From CBDCVO01 sp965223085 (lineage in GTDB: Bacteria; Pseudomonadota; Gammaproteobacteria; Ga0077536): a stretch of DNA of 64,000 nucleotides. Location of the stretch: contig OZ244981.1 in the NCBI GenBank assembly GCA_965223085.1, forward strand, positions 4,092,001 to 4,156,000. The letters are read 5' to 3'. How positions within the stretch are numbered: the stretch's first letter is position 1; every line of letters begins with the position of its first letter. Of this stretch, positions 44,147 to 51,882 are shown in pieces. The notes under the pieces were generated by a model. The model ran no database searches, was not told the DNA's origin, and saw nothing but the letters and a program-made list of their open reading frames with translations. Position numbers and translations under genes: made by a program.

Positions 44147-44944
44147 CTACAGTCCCTCAGCTTTGGCGTCATCCCACCACGCGTCAAGCTCGGCTAGCGA
44201 ATGATCGCCGGGCGCCCACTTCGTGGCCTCCTCGACATAGCGAAAACGACGCTCGAACTTAGCATTCGCAGCACGCAAAGCAGCTTCGGGATTGATATTC
44301 AAGTGGCGCGCAAGATTGACGCAAGAAAACAACAGATCACCCAATTCTTCGCTCAGCATAGCGCTCGGCGCACCCTCACTAAACGCTTGAGTTAGCTCGG
44401 TTAATTCCTCCCCTACCTTGTCTATGACCGGATTTACGGTGGGCCAATCAAAGCCGCCGCGCGCCGCTTGCTGCTGCAACCTAAGGGCGCGCTCGAGAGC
44501 GGGCACACCGCGCGACACGTCGTCTAATAAACTTCGCGGTGTCGACGCAGACTTTTCGCGGCGTTTAATCTCCTCCCAGCGGCGACGTTGATCAGCGGCT
44601 GAACCGCGCGGTTCGTCCCCGAAAATGTGCGGATGTCGACGAATCAACTTCGCACAGATCGCAGCGACAACGTGCTCGAACGTAAACCAAGACTGCTCGC
44701 TCGCGAGTTGGGCATAAAATACCACCTGCAACAACAAGTCACCGAGTTCATCCGGCAATTCTTGCCACGCTTCGCGCGTAACGACATCCGCAACCTCGTA
44801 CGCTTCCTCAAGTGTATAAGGGACTAAAGACGCCATATCTTGCTCGAGGTCCCACGGACAGCCGCGCTCGGGATCACGCAAACGATGCATTATCGCGATT
44901 AGGGTAGCGATAGAAGTTGGCTTGTTCTGAGTAGGATCGACCAT
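44147..44944 (-). CDS. mazG: nucleoside triphosphate pyrophosphohydrolase
   Basis: MazG hydrolyses NTPs to NMP and PPi, clearing damaged nucleotides. Two MazG repeats are visible: RDPERGCPWDLEQ with EEAYEVADVV and LPDELGDLLLQVVFYAQLA in the first half, and EELTELTQAF with SEELGDLLFSCVNLARHL in the second. Typical length (~265). ATG at 44944 is chosen because the longer frame starts only with a TTG at 44977. Divergent from the HNH gene; convergent with the small RNA. Confidence 0.95.
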   Translation of the reverse strand: MVDPTQNKPTSIATLIAIMHRLRDPERGCPWDLEQDMASLVPYTLEEAYEVADVVTREAWQELPDELGDLLLQVVFYAQLASEQSWFTFEHVVAAICAKLIRRHPHIFGDEPRGSAADQRRRWEEIKRREKSASTPRSLLDDVSRGVPALERALRLQQQAARGGFDWPTVNPVIDKVGEELTELTQAFSEGAPSAMLSEELGDLLFSCVNLARHLNINPEAALRAANAKFERRFRYVEEATKWAPGDHSLAELDAWWDDAKAEGL

Positions 44945-45071
44945 AAGCGCGCGCAAATGAGAGGTATCGTTGATCAACTTATGATAGCCTGATTGAACTT
45001 ATCGTTGATAGATTAAGTCGACCAAAGATAGCAGCAGATCCACCGCTGTTGTGGTGCTTAGGAGAGGACTT

Positions 45072-45635
45072 GTGGCCAACCCGCCCTTGATTTTGCGACT
45101 GGACGTAACCGGTGCGCCGATTCGCTGGACGCCTTGGCAGGACGCGGTATGCCTCTATAGTCGCGGTTTGATCGCCTGGACTACCGGTGATCACGAATTT
45201 ACGTTCCGTGGTGGCTTCGCCCGGGCAACCGGGGAACGTTCACGCGTGACAATTCATTCCATCATTGCGATCAAACGATCGACGCGAGGCCATCACAAAC
45301 AGCGCACCGCACCGCCGTTGAACAATCGCGAGTTATTTCGCCGCGACGCTAACTTGTGCCTGTATTGCGGCGGCGAATTTCGCGAAGAACAACTGACCCG
45401 CGATCACGTCGTACCCTTGTCGCGAGGTGGGCGTGACATTTGGTCCAACTGCGTCACCGCGTGTAAGTCATGCAATACGCGTAAAGGTGGTCGCACGCCC
45501 GAGCACGCTCATATGCCATTGCTCGCGATCCCTTATGTACCGAACTGGGCTGAATTTCTAGCCCTCTCAAATCGCCGCATTCTCGTCGATCAGATGGATT
45601 TCTTGCGCTCCCAATTTAAGCGTCGACGGCGCTGA
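45072..45635 (+). CDS. HNH endonuclease domain protein
   Basis: A ~187-residue protein whose second half is a HNH nuclease with a structural zinc site: CLYCGGEF, the catalytic TRDHVVPLSRGG and CKSCNTRKGGRTP. The first half (LDVTGAPIRWTPWQDAVCLY, then VTIHSIIAIKR) is the domain found in a widespread stand-alone chromosomal HNH family of unknown role, present in many proteobacteria outside mobile elements. GTG at 45072 has GGAGAGGA upstream; the longer frame to 45051 is less likely. No phage or restriction context. Confidence 0.87.
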   Translation: MANPPLILRLDVTGAPIRWTPWQDAVCLYSRGLIAWTTGDHEFTFRGGFARATGERSRVTIHSIIAIKRSTRGHHKQRTAPPLNNRELFRRDANLCLYCGGEFREEQLTRDHVVPLSRGGRDIWSNCVTACKSCNTRKGGRTPEHAHMPLLAIPYVPNWAEFLALSNRRILVDQMDFLRSQFKRRRR

Positions 45636-45813
45636 TACGCGCTTGTTCGCTAGCACCATCGCGCATGAACGATCGGATCCCTCCAATTGCGCGTTGCAAA
45701 AAAATCGGTCATTATTTTTTTGTACTTAGGGACTGTAGCGGCGACGATAAAACGTCAACAGACCTTAGGGCAAATAGTAAAGTTGGTGCGTGTATTTACA
45801 AAGGAGATAACAT

Positions 45814-46119
45814 ATGACGAAAACTCTTCCTCTGGCGATGAGATTGACGATCACTGCGGGTATTGTGGGGGCAATGGTCGGTTGTTCGAATGTCACACCG
45901 GAACAACTGTCAGCCGTACAGGCCCAAGCCAGTGAAGCGTTATCGAGAGCAAATGCAGCTGCCAGCGATGCGAGCAACGCGATGCAAGTCGCGTCTGAAG
46001 CGGCGGCCGCCACAGAGATGGCGCGTAATGCGCAAAGCGCCGCCGACGCCGCGCTCTCCTGTTGTAACGATAATAAGTCGCGCTTGGACTCTATGTTCGA
46101 ACGCGCGATGCGTAAATAA
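45814..46119 (+). CDS. Braun-type (Lpp/OprI-like) outer-membrane lipoprotein
   Basis: A 101-residue lipoprotein: signal peptide ending in the lipobox MVGC (Cys24), an Ala-rich helix with heptad spacing (QAQASEALSRANAAASDASN) that should form a coiled-coil trimer, and a C-terminal Lys in FERAMRK. Terminal Lys is the residue that L,D-transpeptidases join to peptidoglycan. A CC pair near residue 82 is unusual. AAGGAG lies 7 bases upstream of the ATG, and a strong terminator follows, as expected for an abundant protein. The convergent neighbour is an L,D-transpeptidase. Confidence 0.85.
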   Translation: MTKTLPLAMRLTITAGIVGAMVGCSNVTPEQLSAVQAQASEALSRANAAASDASNAMQVASEAAAATEMARNAQSAADAALSCCNDNKSRLDSMFERAMRK

Positions 46120-46136
46120 GCACGCCCACAACAGAC

Positions 46137-46164
46137 AAAGCCCCGCACCGCGGGGCTTTTTTTT
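46137..46164 (+). terminator. intrinsic terminator of the lipoprotein gene
   Basis: Stem GCCCCGC/GCGGGGC extended by A-T pairs (46137-46146 and 46150-46159), three-base loop ACC, then a run of eight T (46157-46164). It overlaps the last codon of the convergent transpeptidase gene. Confidence 0.92.
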
Positions 46165-47161
46165 ACCGTGAGCGCGAGGGGCGCCCGGCGACCTGTCGGG
46201 GAAGATTTATCGTGCCGATGCTCACGGGTATGCCATCGCGACGTGTCAGCGCCGCACCCAAGCGTTCCCAATCGAGTTCGACATCGAAACCGCTGGTGCG
46301 CTCGATGATCAACTCAACGACATGCCAATGCGGGTTGCCGAAACGTAGCGCGTCTTCGTCGAGGGGCGGGTGGACTTCTACAAAAAGCTGTCCGTGGGCG
46401 ACACCGACTTTGTACGGCTGGTTGACGATCCGTACCGGCGTTCCGACAGCGGCTGCATTGAAGACCGACTCGATATCGCGTGGATACATGCGAATACAGC
46501 CGTGGGTCACACGCATACCGATCCCGTAGGGTTTGTCGGTACCATGAATAAGATAGCCGGGAATGCCGAGCCGGATCGCGAATGCCCCTAAGGGATTATC
46601 CGGCCCCGGCGGCACAATGTGTGGCAAGGGATCACGCTCTGCGGCGTGCTCCGCACGGATCGACTCGGGTGGATACCAGCTTGGGTCTTTAGTCTTTGCA
46701 ACGACCTTGGTTAAACCATGCGGTGTGACCCAATCTTGCCGGCCGATACTAACCGGGTGGGTGGCCACCGCACTGCGCCCATTGACCTTGCCTTTGGAAT
46801 AGAAATAGAGGCGCATTTCAGGGACATTGATGACGATACCGCGACGCGGTGTCGCGGGCAGAATATAGCGACTCGGGATCATTACTTCCGTATCTTCCCC
46901 CATTAACCACGCATCGACAGTCGGATTCGCAAGGCGCATTTCGTAGTACCCTTGGTCATAGACACGGGCGAGATCGGCGATGGTATCGCGGCGCACACTG
47001 GAAGCGAGACCCAGCTCACCGACGAGATCGGAATCTGCGCTGTAGGTGTAGATTCGGCCATGGGCGTGGCCCGCAATGAACAGCACGGCGAACACGACAC
47101 CCCGCACGAGTCCCGGGCACCGCAAACGAGCAATCAAACGCACGCGCATCACCGCGTTCAT
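46163..47161 (-). CDS. periplasmic L,D-transpeptidase, ErfK/YbiS type
   Basis: The YkuD catalytic motif is clear: HGTDKPYGIGMRVTHGCIRM, with His and Cys of HGC near residue 218. The N terminus has a basic segment and a hydrophobic signal (GVVFAVLFIAGHAHG). A LysM-like region (DTIADLARVYDQGYYEM) follows, then VINVPEMRLYFY. This is the ErfK/YbiS/YcfS layout, enzymes that bind Braun lipoprotein to peptidoglycan or make 3-3 crosslinks. ATG at 47161 overlaps the TGA of DUF423. The last gene of that minus-strand pair, convergent with a Lys-terminated lipoprotein. Confidence 0.92.
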   Translation of the reverse strand: MNAVMRVRLIARLRCPGLVRGVVFAVLFIAGHAHGRIYTYSADSDLVGELGLASSVRRDTIADLARVYDQGYYEMRLANPTVDAWLMGEDTEVMIPSRYILPATPRRGIVINVPEMRLYFYSKGKVNGRSAVATHPVSIGRQDWVTPHGLTKVVAKTKDPSWYPPESIRAEHAAERDPLPHIVPPGPDNPLGAFAIRLGIPGYLIHGTDKPYGIGMRVTHGCIRMYPRDIESVFNAAAVGTPVRIVNQPYKVGVAHGQLFVEVHPPLDEDALRFGNPHWHVVELIIERTSGFDVELDWERLGAALTRRDGIPVSIGTINLPRQVAGRPSRSR

Positions 47162-47535
47162 TGCCGCTGGAGGCTCAGCCCTGCAGCGGTGACCATAACC
47201 CAACCACCGATCAACGCCCCGCCGCCGAATGGTGCCAGATGGCCAAACGCGTGGATTCCCGTCGTCACCTTAAGGAGGAGCCCAAAACTAAACAACACTA
47301 CCCCGCAAATAAATAACACCGCCGCGAAGCGCAAGCCCCGATTGGACTGATTAAGCTGCTGTAGCGCCGCTAGCGCCAGCAATGCGGCCGCATGCAGCAC
47401 AGCGATGTGTTCCGCAGTTTGATACGTTCTCTGCAAGCCAGCTTCCAAACCAGCAAATACGTGCGCACCAGCCGCGGCGGCGACGAGCCCCACAGCGCCA
47501 AAGATCCCGCCCGCGATAACACAAACCCGCACCAT
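47158..47535 (-). CDS. DUF423 membrane protein (YgdD-like)
   Basis: A ~125-residue protein with four hydrophobic helices. The family start VCVIAGGIFGAVGLVAAAAGAHVF and the segments YQTAEHIAVLHAAALLAL and KVTTGIHAFGHLAPFGG are typical of DUF423. Function is unknown. ATG at 47535 is chosen; the frame is open to 47622 across the start of the divergent gene. Its stop overlaps the transpeptidase start (ATGA). Confidence 0.88.
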   Translation of the reverse strand: MVRVCVIAGGIFGAVGLVAAAAGAHVFAGLEAGLQRTYQTAEHIAVLHAAALLALAALQQLNQSNRGLRFAAVLFICGVVLFSFGLLLKVTTGIHAFGHLAPFGGGALIGGWVMVTAAGLSLQRQ

Positions 47536-47595
47536 ACCGTTAGTATACGACTCCCAGCGCACGGGGAGGTTTGCAAATAGGACGCAGCGCCCGAC

Positions 47596-48654
47596 ATGTA
47601 TACCGATTGCGGCCACCGTCATCAGACTCTACCACGCCTTATCGACCTAACCGGCTGGTTCCTGTTCCTACTCTCACTGGTTTCGTCGTGTCTAGCGGCG
47701 CAGGTTGATATCGGGCGCGTGTTCTCGCTGCACCCGGATTATCCGATCGACAGTACCTATATGGGGGTGCGCTTTCTAGGCACGTTTGAGCTCCGCCCGA
47801 CCCTCATGAACGGCTATCGACCACGGGGCTTATCCGCGCTGGCCTGGGATCCCGACCAAGGACGCCTGTATGCCGTCTCGGACCGTGGCTTTATCGTTCA
47901 TTTAGTCCCATTTTTCAGTTCTGGGCGCTTAGTACGAATAACGATGACCGATATATTCCCGCTCCGCGCTCATGACGGACGCAAACTCTCGCGGTTTCTC
48001 GGTGACGCGGAGGGGCTCAGTATTAGTGCGCATCGTGACAACGTGCGGGCTAACAGCGAGTTGCAGATCGCGTTCGAAAATCGACCACGGGTGGAACGTT
48101 ACGATGTCACCGGCAAACATCTTGGCACGATACCGTTACCCGCACCGCTCGCGGCTAAAGACGCCTATCGCCACCGCAACAAAGAACTCGAGAGCCTGGC
48201 GCGACATCCCCGTTATGGACTGCTCACCGCACCAGAACTACCCCTGACGGTCACTGACGAGGCGGTGTTTACAATTTTCAGCCTTCGCGGACGCCAGTGG
48301 CAATACGCGCCGCTAGATTTTGCCACCGCGAGCATTAGTGGGATGGAAGTGACCCCTGACGGATCGCTTTTGCTGCTCGAACGTCAAGTCACCCACATAT
48401 TACGGCCTATTATCTACGCATTAAGGCGCTTGGAACTCGACGATACTGAGCCCACCACAACGCTCGTCGCACAGGATCTCCTGATCCTAGATTCGTCCCA
48501 GGGATGGGCGCTCGATAACTTCGAAGCCATTGCCTGGCACGAGGGAGATCGCTATTTTCTCCTCAGCGACGACAACCAAAACCCATGGCAAAAAACCCTG
48601 CTGGTTTATCTTCAGCTATTGACACTACCGGCGCGCACGGACGGGACCCGATAG
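47596..48654 (+). CDS. secreted esterase-like/phytase-like beta-propeller protein
   Basis: A protein of the 'esterase-like activity of phytase' family (PF13449). A signal segment is at residues 18-35 (LTGWFLFLLSLVSSCLAA). Motifs: GLSALAWDPDQGRLYAVSDRG, GDAEGLSI, NKELESLARHP, SISGMEVTPDGSLLLLER and DNFEAIAWHEGDRYFLLSDDN. Members are exported beta-propellers of uncertain activity. Divergent from DUF423 with a 60-bp gap, so the start may lie close to the shared promoter. Convergent with moaB. Confidence 0.88.
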   Translation: MYTDCGHRHQTLPRLIDLTGWFLFLLSLVSSCLAAQVDIGRVFSLHPDYPIDSTYMGVRFLGTFELRPTLMNGYRPRGLSALAWDPDQGRLYAVSDRGFIVHLVPFFSSGRLVRITMTDIFPLRAHDGRKLSRFLGDAEGLSISAHRDNVRANSELQIAFENRPRVERYDVTGKHLGTIPLPAPLAAKDAYRHRNKELESLARHPRYGLLTAPELPLTVTDEAVFTIFSLRGRQWQYAPLDFATASISGMEVTPDGSLLLLERQVTHILRPIIYALRRLELDDTEPTTTLVAQDLLILDSSQGWALDNFEAIAWHEGDRYFLLSDDNQNPWQKTLLVYLQLLTLPARTDGTR

Positions 48655-48668
48655 CTGGCCCCACCTTA

Positions 48669-49187
48669 CTAACGTTCATTCAAGCGCGGCATTAGTTCAA
48701 CGAGGTTACAGGGCCGCGTGCGATAATCGAGTTGCGCGGCGATCAAAGCGTCCCACGCTAGCTCACAGGCACCCGGTGAACCCGGCAAGCAAAAAATGAA
48801 GGTGCTATTAGCGACCCCTGCGACGGCGCGGGATTGCAAGGTCGAGGTTTTAATCTCTTGGTAGGAAAGAACCCGGAACATTTCTCCAAATCCATCGATC
48901 GTCTTATCAAACAACACGCTCAGCGCTTCGGGCGTGCTGTCGCGACCGGTGATGCCGGTGCCCCCCGTACATAGCGCTGCGTTCACGTCCGGAGCGGCCA
49001 CCCACTGTGATACTTTGGCGCGAATTGCATAAATGTCGTCAGGTACGATGCATTTTTCATGCACCCTGTGGCCCGCACTAGTGAGCCGATCCTTTAAGAG
49101 ACAGCCCGATTTGTCGGTCGCATCGCTACGTGAATCCGATACTGTCAACACGCCTATCGAAAGCGATATGAACTCGCGCTCTGACAT
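48669..49187 (-). CDS. moaB: molybdenum cofactor protein MoaB (MogA/CinA fold)
   Basis: MoaB proteins share the MogA fold and adenylate molybdopterin or bind it. Signatures: GVLTVSDSRSDATDKSG, ALCTGGTGITGRDSTPEAL and FCLPGSPGACELAWDALI. Length from ATG at 49187 is 172 residues; the frame opens at 49217. It lies about 5 kb from the main molybdenum-cofactor cluster at 54369-59103 and on its own. Confidence 0.93.
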   Translation of the reverse strand: MSEREFISLSIGVLTVSDSRSDATDKSGCLLKDRLTSAGHRVHEKCIVPDDIYAIRAKVSQWVAAPDVNAALCTGGTGITGRDSTPEALSVLFDKTIDGFGEMFRVLSYQEIKTSTLQSRAVAGVANSTFIFCLPGSPGACELAWDALIAAQLDYRTRPCNLVELMPRLNER

Positions 49188-49246
49188 GACAAAGTGTCCT
49201 AGGATGAACTCCATCACCAGTGTAGCGCGACGGCGCGGTCACGGAC

Positions 49247-49639
49247 ATGGAAGAACAGCGGCTTGACAAATGGTTGTGGGCGGCGCGTTTATGTAAGACG
49301 CGCACGCTGGCAAGCGCCGCAATTCAGGGTGGCAAGATCACCCTCAACGAGGTTAAGGCGAAACCCGCTAAACTGGTCCGTGTAGGCGATCGCATCGAAA
49401 TTCGCCGCCCGCCTTATCGCTATTTGCTCGAAATATCGGGCTTGAGCGCGCGGCGCCTGTCCGCCGACAAAGCCCTGTCTTTATACCGCGAAGACGAACA
49501 CGCGCGTCGGCAACGTCTCGAACTTGCCGAGCTTATCAAGCTTAACGCGCGCGCTGAGAGCCGCCACGGTGGTAAACCAACGAAAAAAGAACGGCGCGAA
49601 CGCGAGCGCGTTAAACGCGGTTTAAGATCCCTAGACTAA
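49247..49639 (+). CDS. hslR: Hsp15-like S4 RNA-binding protein
   Basis: Hsp15 binds stalled 50S subunits still carrying peptidyl-tRNA. The S4 domain lies at residues 4-65 (QRLDKWLWAARLCKTRTLAS, then GGKITLNEVKAKPAKLVRVGD), followed by a basic tail (GGKPTKKERRERERVKRGLR). Length 130 matches the family. Divergent from moaB. Confidence 0.94.
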   Translation: MEEQRLDKWLWAARLCKTRTLASAAIQGGKITLNEVKAKPAKLVRVGDRIEIRRPPYRYLLEISGLSARRLSADKALSLYREDEHARRQRLELAELIKLNARAESRHGGKPTKKERRERERVKRGLRSLD

Positions 49640-49642
49640 GGC

Positions 49643-50383
49643 TTAGCCTAAACTCGCCAATGCCGCGACGAGCTTACCTTCTCGATTTTCACCGGGATGC
49701 GCATCTAGATATTGTCTAACCAAGTGCGGATCGATCAACTTCTGAAACACGGCACGACTTTTTTCATCCTCGGTGACGCCTGGATGACGCAAAAAATCAT
49801 CGGGACTGACAGCGCGAGTCTCTAACATAATCATTCCTTCATCGGCGATGTTGCGAACTAGAGCATAATCAGACGCCAAACGTGTCGTCACAATAGCGCT
49901 GGAGCCGATGCCGTTTTCGTAAATAGCTCGCACTTCCAGTTTATAGCCCCCAACCAGTACCGGATTTATCGTTTCCTCAAGCTGACTTTCAATAAAATTT
50001 AACCGGCTTATTACCAAATCGACCCACTCATCCCCAGGGGCCGAACGGCGACCGAGCGCTGCATAGATCTCGAGCGCGTCATCGACGCTTAGCTTGCTAT
50101 ACCGATCGTGAATAAACAGATAATTTCGTTCCGCAGCGAGATTTTCCGGGGATGCATAACCGAGAAATCGTGCCAACTTACGCGAATGGTTTACCGCAAA
50201 ATTAAAACCAATCGCACAAATCAATTGGGTAGTATTGACACCCAAACGCTGCGCGACTTGCTCTCGCCTCACCTCGCCGTTGTGCGCCGTCAAACCGTGC
50301 AGGCCAGACAGACTAGACACTAGTTGCTGAGCCGTCGCCGCAATTAAGCTTTCAAAGGATTCCATTACAGAGTCACAATCCAT
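49643..50383 (-). CDS. hypothetical protein of unknown family
   Basis: I do not recognise this 246-residue protein. Composition is that of a soluble mixed alpha/beta protein without signal peptide, membrane helix or cysteine cluster. REQVAQRLGVNTTQLICAIGF could be a HTH segment. The middle, ESQLEETINPVLVGGYKLEV, and the end, FQKLIDPHLVRQYLDAHP, look well structured. ATG at 50365 (MESFESL) is an alternative start. It follows the antiporter gene after 27 bp on the same strand and may be its partner or regulator; this is inference. Confidence 0.6.
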   Translation of the reverse strand: MDCDSVMESFESLIAATAQQLVSSLSGLHGLTAHNGEVRREQVAQRLGVNTTQLICAIGFNFAVNHSRKLARFLGYASPENLAAERNYLFIHDRYSKLSVDDALEIYAALGRRSAPGDEWVDLVISRLNFIESQLEETINPVLVGGYKLEVRAIYENGIGSSAIVTTRLASDYALVRNIADEGMIMLETRAVSPDDFLRHPGVTEDEKSRAVFQKLIDPHLVRQYLDAHPGENREGKLVAALASLG

Positions 50384-50410
50384 CCATCAAGCAAGGCCTA
50401 CGTCCATGCT

Positions 50411-51577
50411 CTAATCACGTCGCAACGATTCGCGCACCGCAATCGGAGTCGGATAACGCATCACTATATAATAGCTCGACAGCGCAAAACTCAACATAGC
50501 CGACAATTGGACGACATCGCTAGCACGAGTAGTCAAGAATGCCGACTGAGCCGCTAATATCGCGATCAATAGTGAGAACTCGCTAATTTGGCCTAAACGT
50601 GCGCCCGTTTCACGGGCGAGTTTATCGCTCTCGCCCGCCCGCTTGAGGAGATAGGAAAACACCCATGGCTTGCTCACCGCCATCGCCACCGCGAGCACGA
50701 GTGCCGGCCACAACGCACGCTGCAGCGATTCGGCATCAAAACTCGCGCCCAGCGAGAAAAAAAACAAAATCAAGAAAAAATCTCTCAATGGTCTGAGACT
50801 GTCGGCGATAAACATGGAAACCGGACATGAAGCCAACGCGACCCCCGCAACAAAAGCGCCGATCTCGTGGGTCAAGCCCAGGGCCTGTGCTAGTTCGGCG
50901 ACGCTCAAACACCAGGCGATAACGAGCAAAAATAAATATTCGTGAATTTGATCAAAACGCGCAAGTAGCGGCTCAATCACGTAACGAACAAGCAGTAAGG
51001 CTGCACCGATCAATACCGGTAACGCCACCGCCTGCAACAATATATCACCCCGGGTATGCTCCCCTGTGGTGAGGATTTGCAGCACTATTAGAACCAGGAT
51101 CGCGAGCAAATCTTGTAACAACAGAATGCTAATAATGACTTGCCCGGTATGGAGGTGATGCAGCGCCGTAGTCGGCAATAATTTAAGCCCGATGATCGTG
51201 CTCGAGAACATCATCGCAACACCAATTAAAAGCACGTCGGCGCCACGAAATCCGCACGCGTACGCGACGCCGGCACCGAACGCTGCAAACGCGATCGCGC
51301 TCAGCACCGTCACCGTCAGAGCCTCGCGCAACATTTGCAGGAGCTGCTTGGGAACCATGTTCAAGCCCAACAGATAGAGCAAAAACATAATGCCGATCCC
51401 AGACATTTCCTGTAACCAATGGGCATCGGTCACCCAGCTCAAACCGGCCGGCCCGAAGGCAACACCAACCACGATATAGGCGACAATCATGGCCTGCCGC
51501 GCAAATAAGGCGGCCGTCGCACAGAGCGCGGCCCCCGCAAACACAATGAAGATGGAAAAAATGATTGTTCCCGGCAT
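50411..51577 (-). CDS. monovalent cation:proton antiporter-2 (Kef-type) without RCK domain
   Basis: A 388-residue inner-membrane protein with about 11-12 hydrophobic helices. CPA2 features include MFLLYLLGLNM, FSSTIIGLKLL, LLQDLLAILVLIVLQ and a ligand-like loop THEIGAFVAGVALASCP. It lacks the C-terminal Rossmann (RCK/KTN) domain of KefB/KefC, so any gating must be different. Probably exchanges K+ or Na+ for H+. The gene ends the antiporter/unknown pair; about 270-300 bp of gene-free sequence separate it from the next, divergent gene. Confidence 0.9.
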   Translation of the reverse strand: MPGTIIFSIFIVFAGAALCATAALFARQAMIVAYIVVGVAFGPAGLSWVTDAHWLQEMSGIGIMFLLYLLGLNMVPKQLLQMLREALTVTVLSAIAFAAFGAGVAYACGFRGADVLLIGVAMMFSSTIIGLKLLPTTALHHLHTGQVIISILLLQDLLAILVLIVLQILTTGEHTRGDILLQAVALPVLIGAALLLVRYVIEPLLARFDQIHEYLFLLVIAWCLSVAELAQALGLTHEIGAFVAGVALASCPVSMFIADSLRPLRDFFLILFFFSLGASFDAESLQRALWPALVLAVAMAVSKPWVFSYLLKRAGESDKLARETGARLGQISEFSLLIAILAAQSAFLTTRASDVVQLSAMLSFALSSYYIVMRYPTPIAVRESLRRD

Positions 51578-51882
51578 TGCCTCGATTTCCCCCCCTAACT
51601 CGTTGGTCTGCTCAGATTCAGGATTTCCTTAATTATTTGATGCTGGGAGACGATACATAGCAAGCGGCGCTCTGGGTGAATCGGTAATTGCCGCAGCCGC
51701 CGTGTTGATGCGGCGAGAACACCAGCCAAGGGCGGCTTTTGAAGCATCGACTAAGAACTGCGAAACGGCGGCTTACAAGCCTTCGAAAGCACGAAGAATG
51801 TTGCTTCCAAAAATTAATGTGGGCTGGTAAGCTTCCCAGCTAACTATTTGTGTTACCGCAGAATATTGAGGCATACGCTGCG
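51578..51882. other. gene-free region between divergent antiporter and phosphatase genes
   Basis: About 300 bp. The only structure seen is a short hairpin GCTGG/CCAGC (51823-51840) with an eight-base loop just before the phosphatase gene. Promoters of both genes must lie here, but I could not assign elements with confidence. Confidence 0.35.

Noticed and set aside
43807..44262. 151-codon plus-strand frame across the ispA-mazG gap
   Set aside because: Its composition (Arg/Pro/His-rich, no domain pattern) is that of a chance frame, and it crosses the promoter, the small RNA and its terminator before entering mazG antisense.
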